Shown here piece by piece: positions 8,534-15,894 of a stretch of DNA of 44,486 nucleotides. Source of the DNA: Caballeronia peredens (GTDB lineage: Bacteria > Pseudomonadota > Gammaproteobacteria > Burkholderiales > Burkholderiaceae); NCBI GenBank assembly GCA_001544595.2, contig FCOH02000038.1:1-44486 (forward strand), in the 5' to 3' direction. Positions within the stretch are counted from its first letter, which is position 1. Each line of letters starts with the position of its first letter. The notes below the pieces were generated by a model. The model saw only the letters and a program-made list of their open reading frames with translations. It was not told the origin of the DNA and did not search any database. The translations under genes and the position numbers were made by a program.

Positions 8534-8827
8534 ATGAAACAGGAGAAAATCAGGCGCGCGGCAATCGGCATTTTTTGCTTTGGCGCGCTTTTCAATACAG
8601 CGATTGCGAGCACACCCCAAAACGAAGCGGAAACAAAAATCGGCGATTCGGCGCAGTCGTGGTTTGCGTTGCAGGCGAGCGGTCATTCAGCGGCGGTAAC
8701 CGAACCCATGTCCGGAGTTCAGGCGAGCGCGGCGTACGCGCGTTATCTCAAGTCGTTCGACATCGTGATCCCGGAGCGCTTCGGTTCGTCGATCAAGGAA
8801 GGCATTTCGCGCGATTCATCGAACTGA
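8534..8827 (+). CDS. DUF3613-family small exported protein (Tad-locus associated)
   Basis: 97 aa. The start ATG is chosen from GGAG eight bases upstream; an in-frame start 32 codons earlier would place a non-signal sequence in front. A signal peptide (AAIGIFCFGALFNTAIAS) precedes a short mature domain with the DUF3613 pattern: IGDSAQSWFALQASG, then GVQASAAYARYLKSF and IPERFGSSI. In related bacteria DUF3613 proteins are commonly encoded beside Flp/Tad pilus genes, as here, where the gene diverges from flp. The role is unknown; it is probably periplasmic or outer-membrane associated. Confidence 0.8.
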   Translation: MKQEKIRRAAIGIFCFGALFNTAIASTPQNEAETKIGDSAQSWFALQASGHSAAVTEPMSGVQASAAYARYLKSFDIVIPERFGSSIKEGISRDSSN

Positions 8828-8870
8828 ACGATGCCGCGAGGCGCCGCCGCATTGTGCGAAAATCGGCGGC

Positions 8871-9122
8871 ATGAAAAAGATCACACTTCTCGTGCTCCCG
8901 ATCGCGCTCGCCGCGCTCAGTCCGCTCGCGCATGCCAGCCTCGCGGAGGGCGCGCACGAGTTCAAGGAAGACGTCAAGTCGGCCGGACGGCAGACCGGGC
9001 ATGCGGCCCGCGATGCCGCTCACGCGGTCGGCAACGGCGCGAAGTCCGCCGGTCACGCCGTGGCGGACGCCTCGAAGCGCGGCTATCACGCCACCAAAAA
9101 ATGGGTGACGGGCGAGGAGTAA
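8871..9122 (+). CDS. Small exported Ala/His-rich protein of unknown function
   Basis: 83 aa with a clear signal peptide (MKKITLLVLPIALAALSPLAHA). The short mature part has repeated GHAARDAAHAVGNGAKSAGHAV units, which should form an amphipathic helix like small LEA-like or apolipophorin-like bacterial proteins. Only a weak GGCGG lies before the ATG. It begins 43 bases after the DUF3613 gene. I do not recognise a family. Its orientation would allow co-transcription with DUF3613, but a separate promoter is equally possible. Confidence 0.6.
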   Translation: MKKITLLVLPIALAALSPLAHASLAEGAHEFKEDVKSAGRQTGHAARDAAHAVGNGAKSAGHAVADASKRGYHATKKWVTGEE

Positions 9123-9191
9123 TCGCAGCACTCTCTGCGCGGCACTTGGCCCCCGTTCGCACCCCGCGAACCGATGTCAGTTAAGCGTTGC

Positions 9192-9229
9192 TTGACAAGT
9201 TCCGCCGTGGTTATTGATAATCGTTATCA
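9192..9229 (+). promoter_or_regulatory. Sigma-70 promoter overlapped by a Fur box
   Basis: TTGACA (9192-9197) and GATAAT (9216-9221) are separated by 18 bases, a near-consensus sigma-70 promoter. The -10 hexamer lies inside TGATAATCGTTATCA (9215-9229), which matches the Fur heptamer-pair consensus tgATAATnATTATCa at 14 of 15 positions. Fur-iron binding should block the promoter, so the downstream DUF3649-PepSY-DUF3325 operon is predicted to be iron-repressed. The leader from about 9230 to 9445 contains no ORF with a credible start (see findings). Confidence 0.85.
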
Positions 9230-9445
9230 TTTACGCGGCTTTGCCGTTCGGCGGACAAAGACGACGCACCACGGCACCGGCACCTTCCACTTCGGCCTCG
9301 CCTGAGCGGCTGCATCGTCACGACGCCGCCGATCTGCTCCAACGCGGCACACACGCCAGCATCGCGCGGCCTTGTCCCATGAGAACGACCAGCTCGTGCG
9401 CGGCTTCGTCGCCACCGTGACTGCGCCGTATCCTGAGGAACTGAT

Positions 9446-9769
9446 TTGAGAACACATTCCACGGCGACCGAAGCCGGCGCCATGCGCGTCATCGGGCGGC
9501 ACGGCCCGCTGGTTTCGCGCATCGTGGCCGCCATTTTCGGCGGCTATGCGCTCGCTTCGTTGACGAGCGTAGCCGCGCTCGCCTTGCCGATGAGCAAGCC
9601 GCAAGCCGTGCTGACGGGCATGCTCGCGAGCTTCATCGTGTATGCGGGCGCGGTGATCTGGGTGTTCGCGGTGCGCAGCGCGCGGCGCGCGTGGAGCGGG
9701 CTGCTCGTCGCGGCGCTGCCGTTGCTGCTCGCAGCGTGGACCGTGTGGACGGCAGGGAACGCATCGTGA
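9446..9769 (+). CDS. DUF3649 small inner-membrane iron-uptake-associated protein
   Basis: 107 aa from a TTG at 9446, favoured by GAGGA six bases upstream; an ATG at 9482 is possible but lacks a ribosome-binding site. Three hydrophobic helices are visible: AAIFGGYALASLTSVAALALP, VLTGMLASFIVYAGAVIWVFAV and GLLVAALPLLLAAWTVW. DUF3649 proteins are typically encoded with PepSY-type proteins next to siderophore uptake genes. The stop overlaps the next gene start as GTGA, and a Fur box lies upstream. A precise biochemical role is not known to me. Confidence 0.75.
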   Translation: MRTHSTATEAGAMRVIGRHGPLVSRIVAAIFGGYALASLTSVAALALPMSKPQAVLTGMLASFIVYAGAVIWVFAVRSARRAWSGLLVAALPLLLAAWTVWTAGNAS

Positions 9770-11394
9770 AGGCCGCGCGGAACGAGGAACCGAAGGCCCG
9801 GGGCATCCGCCAGACGATGTCGGACCTGCACATCTGGGCGGGTCTGCTCGCGGGCTGGATTCTGTACGCGATGTTCCTCACGGGCACGGTCAGCTACTTC
9901 AAGGACGAAATCTCGCAATGGATGCGGCCGGAGCAGCCGCAGCAACGCGTAGTTGCCGATCCGGCGCTCGTGGCGCAGCGCGTCGCGGCGACGCTCGGCG
10001 CGATCGCCGCGGGTAGCCCGCAATGGAGCTTCGATCTGCCGAGCGAGCGTTCGAGCGTGATCGGTTCGTTCTGGCGCACGCCGGGCGCGGCAAACGGCAA
10101 ACGCACGTTCGAGGAAGCGAGCTTCGATCCCGCGACCGGCAAGCGCACGAGCGCGCGCGGAACGCTCGGCGGCGAGTTCTTCTATCGCTTTCATTTCCAG
10201 TTCTATTACATGCCGGTGCTATGGGGCCGCTGGCTCGCCGGGCTGTGCGCGATGTTCATGCTGGTGGCGATCGTGAGCGGCGTCATCACGCACAAGAAGA
10301 TCTTCACCGACTTCTTCACTTTTCGCTGGGGCAAGGGGCAGCGTTCGTGGCTAGATGCACATAACGCGCTCTCCGTGTTCGGCCTGCCGTTTCACGCGAT
10401 GATCACCTACACCGGCCTCGTCACCCTCATGGCGATGTACATGCCCTGGGGCGCGCAGATCGCGTTCAAGACGCCGGCCGAACGCCAGGCGATGACATCG
10501 CAACTGAGCGCGTTCATCCAGCCCGGCAAGCCGTCGGGGCAGAAGGCCGAACTCGCGCCCGTCGATGCGATGGTGCGCGCAGCCGAAGCCCGCTGGGGCC
10601 GCGACAAGGTCGGACGCGTGACGATCACGAATCCAGGCGACAACACCGCGCGCGTGGCGGTCTCGCGCGGCGAGGCGTCGCGTGTCTCGATGAGCCCGCA
10701 ATACATGCTGTTCGATGGCGTGACAGGCAAGCTCATCGACGTGAAGGACGGCGTCGGCGGTGCGGCCGAGACGCGCGGTGTGCTGTATGCGCTGCATCTC
10801 GGACGCTTCAGCGATCTGCAGTTGCGCTGGCTGTATTTCATCGTCAGTCTCGCGGGCACGGCGATGGTCGGCACGGGCCTCGTCATGTGGACGGTCAAGC
10901 GGGCTCAGAAGCTGCCCGATCCCGCGCGGCCGTACTTCGGCTTCCGGTTGGTCGAGCGCTTGAATATCGCGAGCATTGCGGGGCTGTCCGTCGCAATGAC
11001 GGGCTTCTTCTGGAGCAACCGGCTGCTGCCGTTGAACATGGCCGCACGTGCTGACGCCGAGATCAACCTGTTCTTCGCCATCTGGGGCGCAACGCTGCTC
11101 TACGCGCTGGTGCGTGCCGCGAAGCGCGCGTGGATCGAACTGTTATGGCTTGCCACGGCGATGCTCGCGCTTCTGCCCGTGCTCAACGCATTCACTACCG
11201 AGCGGCCGTTGTGGCGCAGCGTCGCTCAAGGCGACTGGGTCTTCGCGGGCTTCGATCTCATGTTGTGGGCGTTTGCCGCGCTGCATGCGGCGCTGGCGTG
11301 GCGCGTGGCGCGACATCGTCCGCGCATCGAGCCTCGAAGAGCGCGCGCGGCGGCGCGCAGCGTTACTGCGCAGCCTGAAGAGGAACGCGTGTGA
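9766..11394 (+). CDS. PepSY-associated TM protein, siderophore-iron reductase-like
   Basis: 542 aa from the GTG at 9766, which overlaps the DUF3649 stop (GTGA) and follows an AGGGA element; an earlier in-frame codon would extend into DUF3649. PepSY_TM architecture: a first helix with DLHIWAGLLAGWILYAMFLTGTVSYFKDE, a periplasmic PepSY-like segment, paired helices with FHFQFYYMP and DAHNALSVFGLPFHAMITYTG, then more helices to the C terminus. The conserved membrane-edge histidines suit haem or iron handling. Relatives such as PiuB/FoxB-type proteins act in release of iron from ferric siderophores. Fur control and the DUF3649/DUF3325 neighbours support an iron role; the substrate is not determined. 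Confidence 0.85.
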   Translation: MKAARNEEPKARGIRQTMSDLHIWAGLLAGWILYAMFLTGTVSYFKDEISQWMRPEQPQQRVVADPALVAQRVAATLGAIAAGSPQWSFDLPSERSSVIGSFWRTPGAANGKRTFEEASFDPATGKRTSARGTLGGEFFYRFHFQFYYMPVLWGRWLAGLCAMFMLVAIVSGVITHKKIFTDFFTFRWGKGQRSWLDAHNALSVFGLPFHAMITYTGLVTLMAMYMPWGAQIAFKTPAERQAMTSQLSAFIQPGKPSGQKAELAPVDAMVRAAEARWGRDKVGRVTITNPGDNTARVAVSRGEASRVSMSPQYMLFDGVTGKLIDVKDGVGGAAETRGVLYALHLGRFSDLQLRWLYFIVSLAGTAMVGTGLVMWTVKRAQKLPDPARPYFGFRLVERLNIASIAGLSVAMTGFFWSNRLLPLNMAARADAEINLFFAIWGATLLYALVRAAKRAWIELLWLATAMLALLPVLNAFTTERPLWRSVAQGDWVFAGFDLMLWAFAALHAALAWRVARHRPRIEPRRARAAARSVTAQPEEERV

Positions 11395-11672
11395 TGCATC
11401 TTCTGACCATTGTTTTCTGCGTCATCGCGTTCGCGTTTCTGGCGCTCTCGATGTTACGTCATCAGGAAATCGTGTTCGGCCGCGAGCTGCGCGCGGGGCA
11501 GGCGCGCGGATTCCGCATCGCGGGGTGGTGCGGTCTCTTGCTGGCGCTGCGGTTCATCGTCGGCGATGAAGGCTGGGCGCTCGGGCTCGTCAGTTATAGC
11601 GGCTGCACGAGCCTTGCCGCCGGACTCGTGTTCGGCGCGCTCGTCATCCGGCAGCGCTTCTCCGCGCGTTGA
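11394..11672 (+). CDS. DUF3325 small inner-membrane protein
   Basis: 92 aa. Its ATG begins on the last base of the PepSY stop codon (TGATG), so it is translationally coupled. Three hydrophobic helices are visible (LLTIVFCVIAFAFLALSM, IAGWCGLLLALRFIV, SLAAGLVFGALVI) with a HQE segment between the first two. DUF3325 proteins are the usual third member of DUF3649-PepSY-DUF3325 iron operons. The gene is convergent with the downstream PLP-enzyme gene, and only 18 bases separate them, without a clear terminator hairpin. Confidence 0.78.
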   Translation: MHLLTIVFCVIAFAFLALSMLRHQEIVFGRELRAGQARGFRIAGWCGLLLALRFIVGDEGWALGLVSYSGCTSLAAGLVFGALVIRQRFSAR

Positions 11673-11690
11673 CGGGATGAGGATCCGCCA

Positions 11691-12815
11691 TCACCAGCCG
11701 TGAAAGCGTGGCCATGCCGTCGTGCTGCCGTCCTGCGAGAGCGCGTGATACTCGGGATACTGCGCGCCGGTCGCGCATGCGTGATTGGGCAGAATGCGCA
11801 GTTTCATGCCGATGGGAAAGCGCCGGGCGATGTCACCGATATCTTCCACGGCAACGATGCCGTGCTCCTGATTCGCACCGATGAGCGCGCAGCCCGCGAG
11901 CGGCGTGCCGTCGAGCGCGCAGGCAAGACCGTAGCCGTAATCGTGCGTTTGCTTCGACGTGCCGCGATCGCGGCTCATCGCCATCCATCCCGCGTCGACG
12001 ATGACCCAGCCTTTCTCCGGCTGATGGCCGATGACGCTCGTCAGCACGCTCAACGCGATGTCGTTCGTCGTGCATACGCCGACGTTCGCCATCACGAGAT
12101 CGAAGAGCACATACACGCCGGCGCGGACTTCATCGACACCTTCGAGATGCCTTGCGGCGAACGCAGTCGGTGTCGAACCGATGCTCACGGTGGCGCATGC
12201 GATGCCCGCCGCGCGCAGACGTTCGGCCGCGCGCACGCATCCCGCGCGCTCCTGTTCGGCGAGCGCGGCGAGCGCTTCGGGTTCGTTGAGTTCGTAGCTC
12301 GAACCGGCATGCGTCATCACGCCGCCGACGCCGATGCCGCCTTCCTGAAGCACGCGGCCGATGGTGATGAGCGCATCGTCGTCGGGCGCGATGCCGGAGC
12401 GATGTCCGTCCGTATCGACTTCGAGCCATATTTCGAAGGTGTCGTGTGCAGCCTTGCAGAATTCGACGATCGCCGCTGCCGCCGCCGCGTTGTCCGCGAT
12501 GATCTTCAGCGCGCAACCTCGTTTCCTGAGCGCCATCGCGCGCGGCAACTTCGCTGGCGCCATGCCGACCGCGTAGAGAATGTCCGTGATACCCGCGGCG
12601 AAGAATTCCTCGGCTTCCTTGAGGGTCGAAACGGTAATGCCTTGTGCGCCCGCTGCGATCTGCGCATGCACGACGTCGATGCACTTCGTCGTCTTCACAT
12701 GTGGACGGAACTTCACGCCGAGCGCGTTCATGCGTGTCTGCATCGCGTCGATGTTGCGCTGCATTCTGGCGATGTCGATGATGGCCGCGGGGGTGTCGAG
12801 CTGATCGAGATTCAT
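11691..12815 (-). CDS. DSD1/D-threonine aldolase-family PLP enzyme
   Basis: 374 aa, fold-type III PLP enzyme. The PLP lysine is Lys41 in RPHVKTTK. Other family marks are MTHAGSSYE, VSIGSTPTA and, near the C terminus, a PNHACAT motif whose His and Cys are the expected metal ligands of the D-serine dehydratase/D-threonine aldolase family. Likely reactions are aldol cleavage or dehydration of a D-beta-hydroxy amino acid (D-threonine, D-serine or D-3-hydroxyaspartate type); the sequence does not settle which. It is the second gene of a two-gene operon: its ATG overlaps the stop of the HAD gene (ATGA). Confidence 0.87.
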   Translation of the reverse strand: MNLDQLDTPAAIIDIARMQRNIDAMQTRMNALGVKFRPHVKTTKCIDVVHAQIAAGAQGITVSTLKEAEEFFAAGITDILYAVGMAPAKLPRAMALRKRGCALKIIADNAAAAAAIVEFCKAAHDTFEIWLEVDTDGHRSGIAPDDDALITIGRVLQEGGIGVGGVMTHAGSSYELNEPEALAALAEQERAGCVRAAERLRAAGIACATVSIGSTPTAFAARHLEGVDEVRAGVYVLFDLVMANVGVCTTNDIALSVLTSVIGHQPEKGWVIVDAGWMAMSRDRGTSKQTHDYGYGLACALDGTPLAGCALIGANQEHGIVAVEDIGDIARRFPIGMKLRILPNHACATGAQYPEYHALSQDGSTTAWPRFHGW

Positions 12816-13465
12816 GATGTCGTGCCAAAGCGGCGCGCCCAGTCGGGAAGCGCGTCGAGTGTCGGAGATTCGATATCGGGGGCCATGCTGCCTTCAACGG
12901 GCGCAAGACCGATGCGATTGTGCCAGTAGGTGCGCAGGCCCAAAGGCGCCGTGCCGAGCATGTCGTAACTCGATCCTGCGGCGAACGCCGCATCGTTCGC
13001 CTCGATGCCGAGCTTGTCCAGCGCGAGAAGATAAGGACGCGCATTCGGCTTGTAAAAACCCGCTTCTTCCGCCGTGACGATCACGTCCCAGTGAATCGGC
13101 AGAATCGATGCGGCCTCGTGACCGAGCGCAATCGAGCAATTGGTGACGACCGCAAGCTTGCAGTGCGGCTGCAATCGTTCGAGCGCTTCATTCGCTCCGT
13201 TCCAGACTTGCAGCGTCCGCCAGTTCCGCCTCAGCGCATCAGCGGCGCCTTGCTGCAAGCCGACGTTGCGCGCTGCCCGCTGCACGAGCGTTTCGTAATC
13301 GACGTACTCGCCGCATTCGTATGTGAGCTTCAGATATTCCGCGCGCCAGATCCGGCCTTTGTCGGGCGAACCGGCCGATTCGTTCCATAGCGTCCACGAA
13401 TCGAGCAATGCGGTGAGAAGATCGAAGAGTATGGCTTTGGGATAGTGCGATGTCGTATCGTTCAC
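12812..13465 (-). CDS. HAD-superfamily hydrolase (haloacid dehalogenase type)
   Basis: 217 aa from a GTG at 13465, chosen because GGAG lies about eight bases upstream. Motif I is FDLLTALLDS near the N terminus, with the nucleophile Asp kept and the second Asp replaced, as in haloacid-dehalogenase-like members. Motif II is VVTNCS, motif III the Lys of GFYKPNARP, and motif IV the acidic SYDML segment. It probably hydrolyses a small phosphorylated or halogenated substrate; specificity is unknown. The stop overlaps the start of the PLP-enzyme gene, so the two are translated together, and the product may act on the same D-amino-acid-derived metabolite. Confidence 0.82.
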   Translation of the reverse strand: MNDTTSHYPKAILFDLLTALLDSWTLWNESAGSPDKGRIWRAEYLKLTYECGEYVDYETLVQRAARNVGLQQGAADALRRNWRTLQVWNGANEALERLQPHCKLAVVTNCSIALGHEAASILPIHWDVIVTAEEAGFYKPNARPYLLALDKLGIEANDAAFAAGSSYDMLGTAPLGLRTYWHNRIGLAPVEGSMAPDIESPTLDALPDWARRFGTTS

Positions 13466-13544
13466 GATTGCTGCTCCATGACGAGCCTGCTCAAGCAATG
13501 GCGTCGATTATAGGTTCGCCTCGATTAAGCTACGCTAACTCCAT

Positions 13545-13563
13545 GAATCAGTCAGACTGAATC
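13545..13563. promoter_or_regulatory. 19-bp near-palindrome upstream of the HAD/PLP-enzyme operon
   Basis: GAATCAGTCAGACTGAATC is an inverted repeat with 8 of 9 arm positions matching around a central A. It lies in the 99-bp gap between the 3' end of the LysR gene and the HAD start. It could be an operator for the HAD-DSD1 pair or a weak terminator of the LysR transcript. It contains TCAG and CTGA half-sites with five bases between them, one more than the pic operators. Confidence 0.45.
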
Positions 13564-13564
13564 A

Positions 13565-14470
13565 TCAGTCTCGCCACGGCGGATGAGGCCTGAAGTGCGA
13601 CTGCAAATACTGCATGAATTCGCGGGTTCTGCGCGGCAATCCGGCGCGGTTGCGCGTGAGCGCGACCACGTTCGCATCGGGCGTTTTCCACGACGGCAGC
13701 AGCCGCACCAGCGTGCCCTTGCGGATGTCGTCGGCGACATCCCACTCCGAACGCAGAACGATGCCGCGTCCTTCGATCGCCCAGCGGCGAATCACGTCGC
13801 CGTCGTTGCAACCGAGCCTGGACGCCACTCTCACGCTCGTGCTCGTGCGGCCCTTGCTGAAGTGCCAGAGCGAGGCATCTTCCTTGTTTTCGTGCAGCAC
13901 GATGCAAGGCAATTGCGCAAGATCCTGCGGCGACTCCGGCGCGCCGAAGCGCTTGACGAATGCGGGCGACGCGCAAAGAAAGCGCGCATTCGGCGCGATC
14001 GCATGACCGATCAGGTTGGACGCGCCCAACTCGCCGATATGCACGACGACATCGAAGCGGTCGGCCGTCTCGGTCAAGGGCTGATCGGACAGCGTGAGGG
14101 AGATATCGACATCGGGATGATCGCGCTGAAAATCCGCGACGACCGGCGCGAGATGACGCCGCCCGAAGCCGAAGGGCCCGTTGATTCGCAAGGTCCCGAC
14201 GAGACCGCCGCGGCGCGTGTGCAGTTCTTCGACGAGCGCATCGAATTGCTCGATCAATTCTGCGCCGCGCTGGCACAGCAATGCGCCTTCCTCGGTGAAA
14301 TGCAGTTTGCGCGCAGTGCGATCGCCGAGCCGCGTGCCGAGCTTCTTTTCGAGTTGCTGCAGGCGCTGCGACACGGCCGACGGCGACACGCCGAGTTTGC
14401 GGCCGGCCGCGAGCAGGCTGCCGCTTCGTTGAATGGTGAGAAGGAAGCGAATGTCGGCGCTATCGGTCAT
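13565..14470 (-). CDS. LysR-family transcriptional regulator
   Basis: 301 aa. The N-terminal winged helix-turn-helix (about residues 6-65) includes GSLLAAGRKLGVSPSAVSQ and LEKKLGTRLGDRTARKLHFTEEG. A type 2 periplasmic-binding effector domain follows (about 90-295) with FGRRHLAPVVADFQRDHPDVDISL. Its start lies six bases after the DMT-transporter stop, so the two are probably one transcript. It is followed by the HAD-DSD1 operon on the same strand, its likely target. The effector is unknown; a D-amino acid is a reasonable guess from context only. Confidence 0.88.
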   Translation of the reverse strand: MTDSADIRFLLTIQRSGSLLAAGRKLGVSPSAVSQRLQQLEKKLGTRLGDRTARKLHFTEEGALLCQRGAELIEQFDALVEELHTRRGGLVGTLRINGPFGFGRRHLAPVVADFQRDHPDVDISLTLSDQPLTETADRFDVVVHIGELGASNLIGHAIAPNARFLCASPAFVKRFGAPESPQDLAQLPCIVLHENKEDASLWHFSKGRTSTSVRVASRLGCNDGDVIRRWAIEGRGIVLRSEWDVADDIRKGTLVRLLPSWKTPDANVVALTRNRAGLPRRTREFMQYLQSHFRPHPPWRD

Positions 14471-14476
14471 CGTGAT

Positions 14477-15379
14477 TCAGGCGATCGGTCCTTCGGGAAG
14501 CTTGCGCTGCAGCGCGACGGCAATCGCGCTGCCGACGATCAGCACGATACCCGCGAGCGAAAGCGGCGCGATCGTCTCACCCCACACGATGTAGGCGAAC
14601 AGCGCCGCCCACACGATGCTCGTGTAGTTGAACGGTGCGAGCGTACCCGCATCGGCGCTTCGGAACGCGACCGTCATCAGGATCTGCCCGGCGGTGGCAA
14701 GCGCGCCCAGTAACGCCATGAGCAGAAGTGCGTCGAGCGTCGGCGTTTTCCAGCTGAACCCGAGTGTGCAGGCGGTCACCACCGTTCCCACGGCGGTGAA
14801 GAACAGCACCGTGGTGCGCGAATCGTCAGTCGGACGGATGCGCTTGATCTGGATGATCGAAAGCGCGCCGCACAGCGCGCTCGACAGCAGCAGAACTGGC
14901 CCGAGCCAGTTCGATTCGCCGCCGCCCGGACGCACCACGAGCAATACGCCGACGAAGCCGATGAGCGCGGCCACCGCTGCACGCGTCGTCAAGTGCTCTT
15001 TAAGAAGGAACGGCGCGAGCACGACGACCAGCAGCGTTTCCGAATAGGCAATCGCCACCGCCTCGCCGAGCGGAATATAGGGCAAACCCGCGAAGAAGAA
15101 ACCCGACGCGCCGAGCAGCGTGAGCGCGCGCCAGGTCTGTCCCTTGATGTCGAGACGTCTGACGCGATCGATCAGCGAGCGCTCGCCGACACAGCACACC
15201 GCGAACGCCGGAACGAGGCCGAACAGCATGCGAAAGAAGGTCAGTTCGTTTGCCGGATAGTGCAGGGCGACCGCCTTCGCAAGCGTATCGACGATGGCGA
15301 AGCACAGCATCGAAGCAAGGATGAAGCCAATGCTCGCGAGAGGAAGGTGGCCGGCGCGCGTAGCGGTCGTGGTGGGCAT
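14477..15379 (-). CDS. DMT-superfamily (EamA) transporter
   Basis: 300 aa with ten predicted hydrophobic helices arranged as two EamA repeats (about residues 15-145 and 155-290), for example IGFILASMLCFAIVDTLAKA and VALIGFVGVLLVVRP. EamA proteins are mostly exporters or exchangers of amino acids and other small metabolites. It is the first gene of a minus-strand transcript with the LysR gene and diverges from the pic operon across a 190-bp region holding the pic promoter. Substrate unknown. Confidence 0.88.
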   Translation of the reverse strand: MPTTTATRAGHLPLASIGFILASMLCFAIVDTLAKAVALHYPANELTFFRMLFGLVPAFAVCCVGERSLIDRVRRLDIKGQTWRALTLLGASGFFFAGLPYIPLGEAVAIAYSETLLVVVLAPFLLKEHLTTRAAVAALIGFVGVLLVVRPGGGESNWLGPVLLLSSALCGALSIIQIKRIRPTDDSRTTVLFFTAVGTVVTACTLGFSWKTPTLDALLLMALLGALATAGQILMTVAFRSADAGTLAPFNYTSIVWAALFAYIVWGETIAPLSLAGIVLIVGSAIAVALQRKLPEGPIA

Positions 15380-15491
15380 GACGCGGTGAGATCGTGACGG
15401 AGCTTCGAATCATCGCATAGCCCGCCGGGTGACGCCGCACCGGGCGCGTCCCGCGCGATCGTCTACGGGAAAGCCACTATTTTTGTTCTGG

Positions 15492-15519
15492 TTGACTCGC
15501 CGAAAAGTCCTGCTAGCAT
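15492..15519 (+). promoter_or_regulatory. Predicted promoter of the Rieske/molybdenum hydroxylase operon
   Basis: TTGACT (15492-15497), a 16-base spacer, then an extended -10: TG at 15511-15512 and TAGCAT at 15514-15519. Transcription would begin near 15526, about 45 bases before the ferredoxin ATG. The operator at 15536-15547 lies just downstream of the predicted start, so repressor bound there would occlude initiation or block elongation. Confidence 0.6.
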
Positions 15520-15535
15520 ACGTCCATCAGGTTCA

Positions 15536-15547
15536 TCAGCATACTGA
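15536..15547. promoter_or_regulatory. PicR-type operator 1 (TCAG-N4-CTGA)
   Basis: TCAGCATACTGA, an inverted repeat of TCAG half-sites around CATA. The identical 12-mer occurs at 30271-30282, and variants occur at 23464 and 30131. It lies between the predicted promoter and the ferredoxin gene. It is assigned to the MarR-family regulator at 29422-29928 because all four copies lie before genes of the same pathway or before that regulator. Confidence 0.8.
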
Positions 15548-15569
15548 GCAATTTTCGAAGGGGCGACAG

Positions 15570-15875
15570 ATGGCTCTCAAGTTCGCGGCGAAACTCGCCG
15601 ATCTCGTGGAAGACGAGCCGCTCGGCGTGACGATCGGCGAGGAGCGCATCGCGCTTTATCTGCTCGAAGGCGAAGTCCACGCCACGCACAACGTTTGCAC
15701 GCATCAGTTCGCGTTGTTGAGCGACGGCTATATGGAAGACGGCTGCATCGAATGTCCGCTGCATCAGGGGCGCTTCGACATCCGCACGGGCGCCGCGCAG
15801 TGCGCGCCGGTCACGCAGCCGATCCGCGTGTACGGCGTGCAGGTGGAAGGCGGCGAAATCTTCGTCGATCTTTGA
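15570..15875 (+). CDS. Rieske [2Fe-2S] ferredoxin of the pyridine-ring oxygenase
   Basis: 101 aa from an ATG preceded by AGGGG; an upstream in-frame start would run through the promoter and operator. One Rieske domain with ligands Cys43 and His45 (CTH) and Cys62 and His65 (CPLH). It is soluble and cytoplasmic, with no signal peptide. It carries electrons from the FAD reductase encoded next (19-base gap) to the terminal oxygenase. Closest known type: ferredoxins of three-component Rieske dioxygenases such as anthranilate 1,2-dioxygenase AndAb. In this cluster it is predicted to support 3-hydroxylation of 6-hydroxypicolinate (PicB-type enzyme). It is the first gene of the operon and directly downstream of operator 1. 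Confidence 0.9.
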   Translation: MALKFAAKLADLVEDEPLGVTIGEERIALYLLEGEVHATHNVCTHQFALLSDGYMEDGCIECPLHQGRFDIRTGAAQCAPVTQPIRVYGVQVEGGEIFVDL

Positions 15876-15894
15876 TGCGCGCGGAGCGAAAGTC

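Noticed and set aside
9214..9420. 68-codon plus-strand ORF starting inside the Fur box
   Set aside because: Its TTG start lies within the -10 element of the promoter, so it cannot be translated from that transcript.
13548..13560. A fifth PicR operator at the HAD promoter
   Set aside because: TCAG and CTGA are present but separated by five bases, not four, and the adjacent genes are unrelated to the pathway; treated as a separate palindrome.
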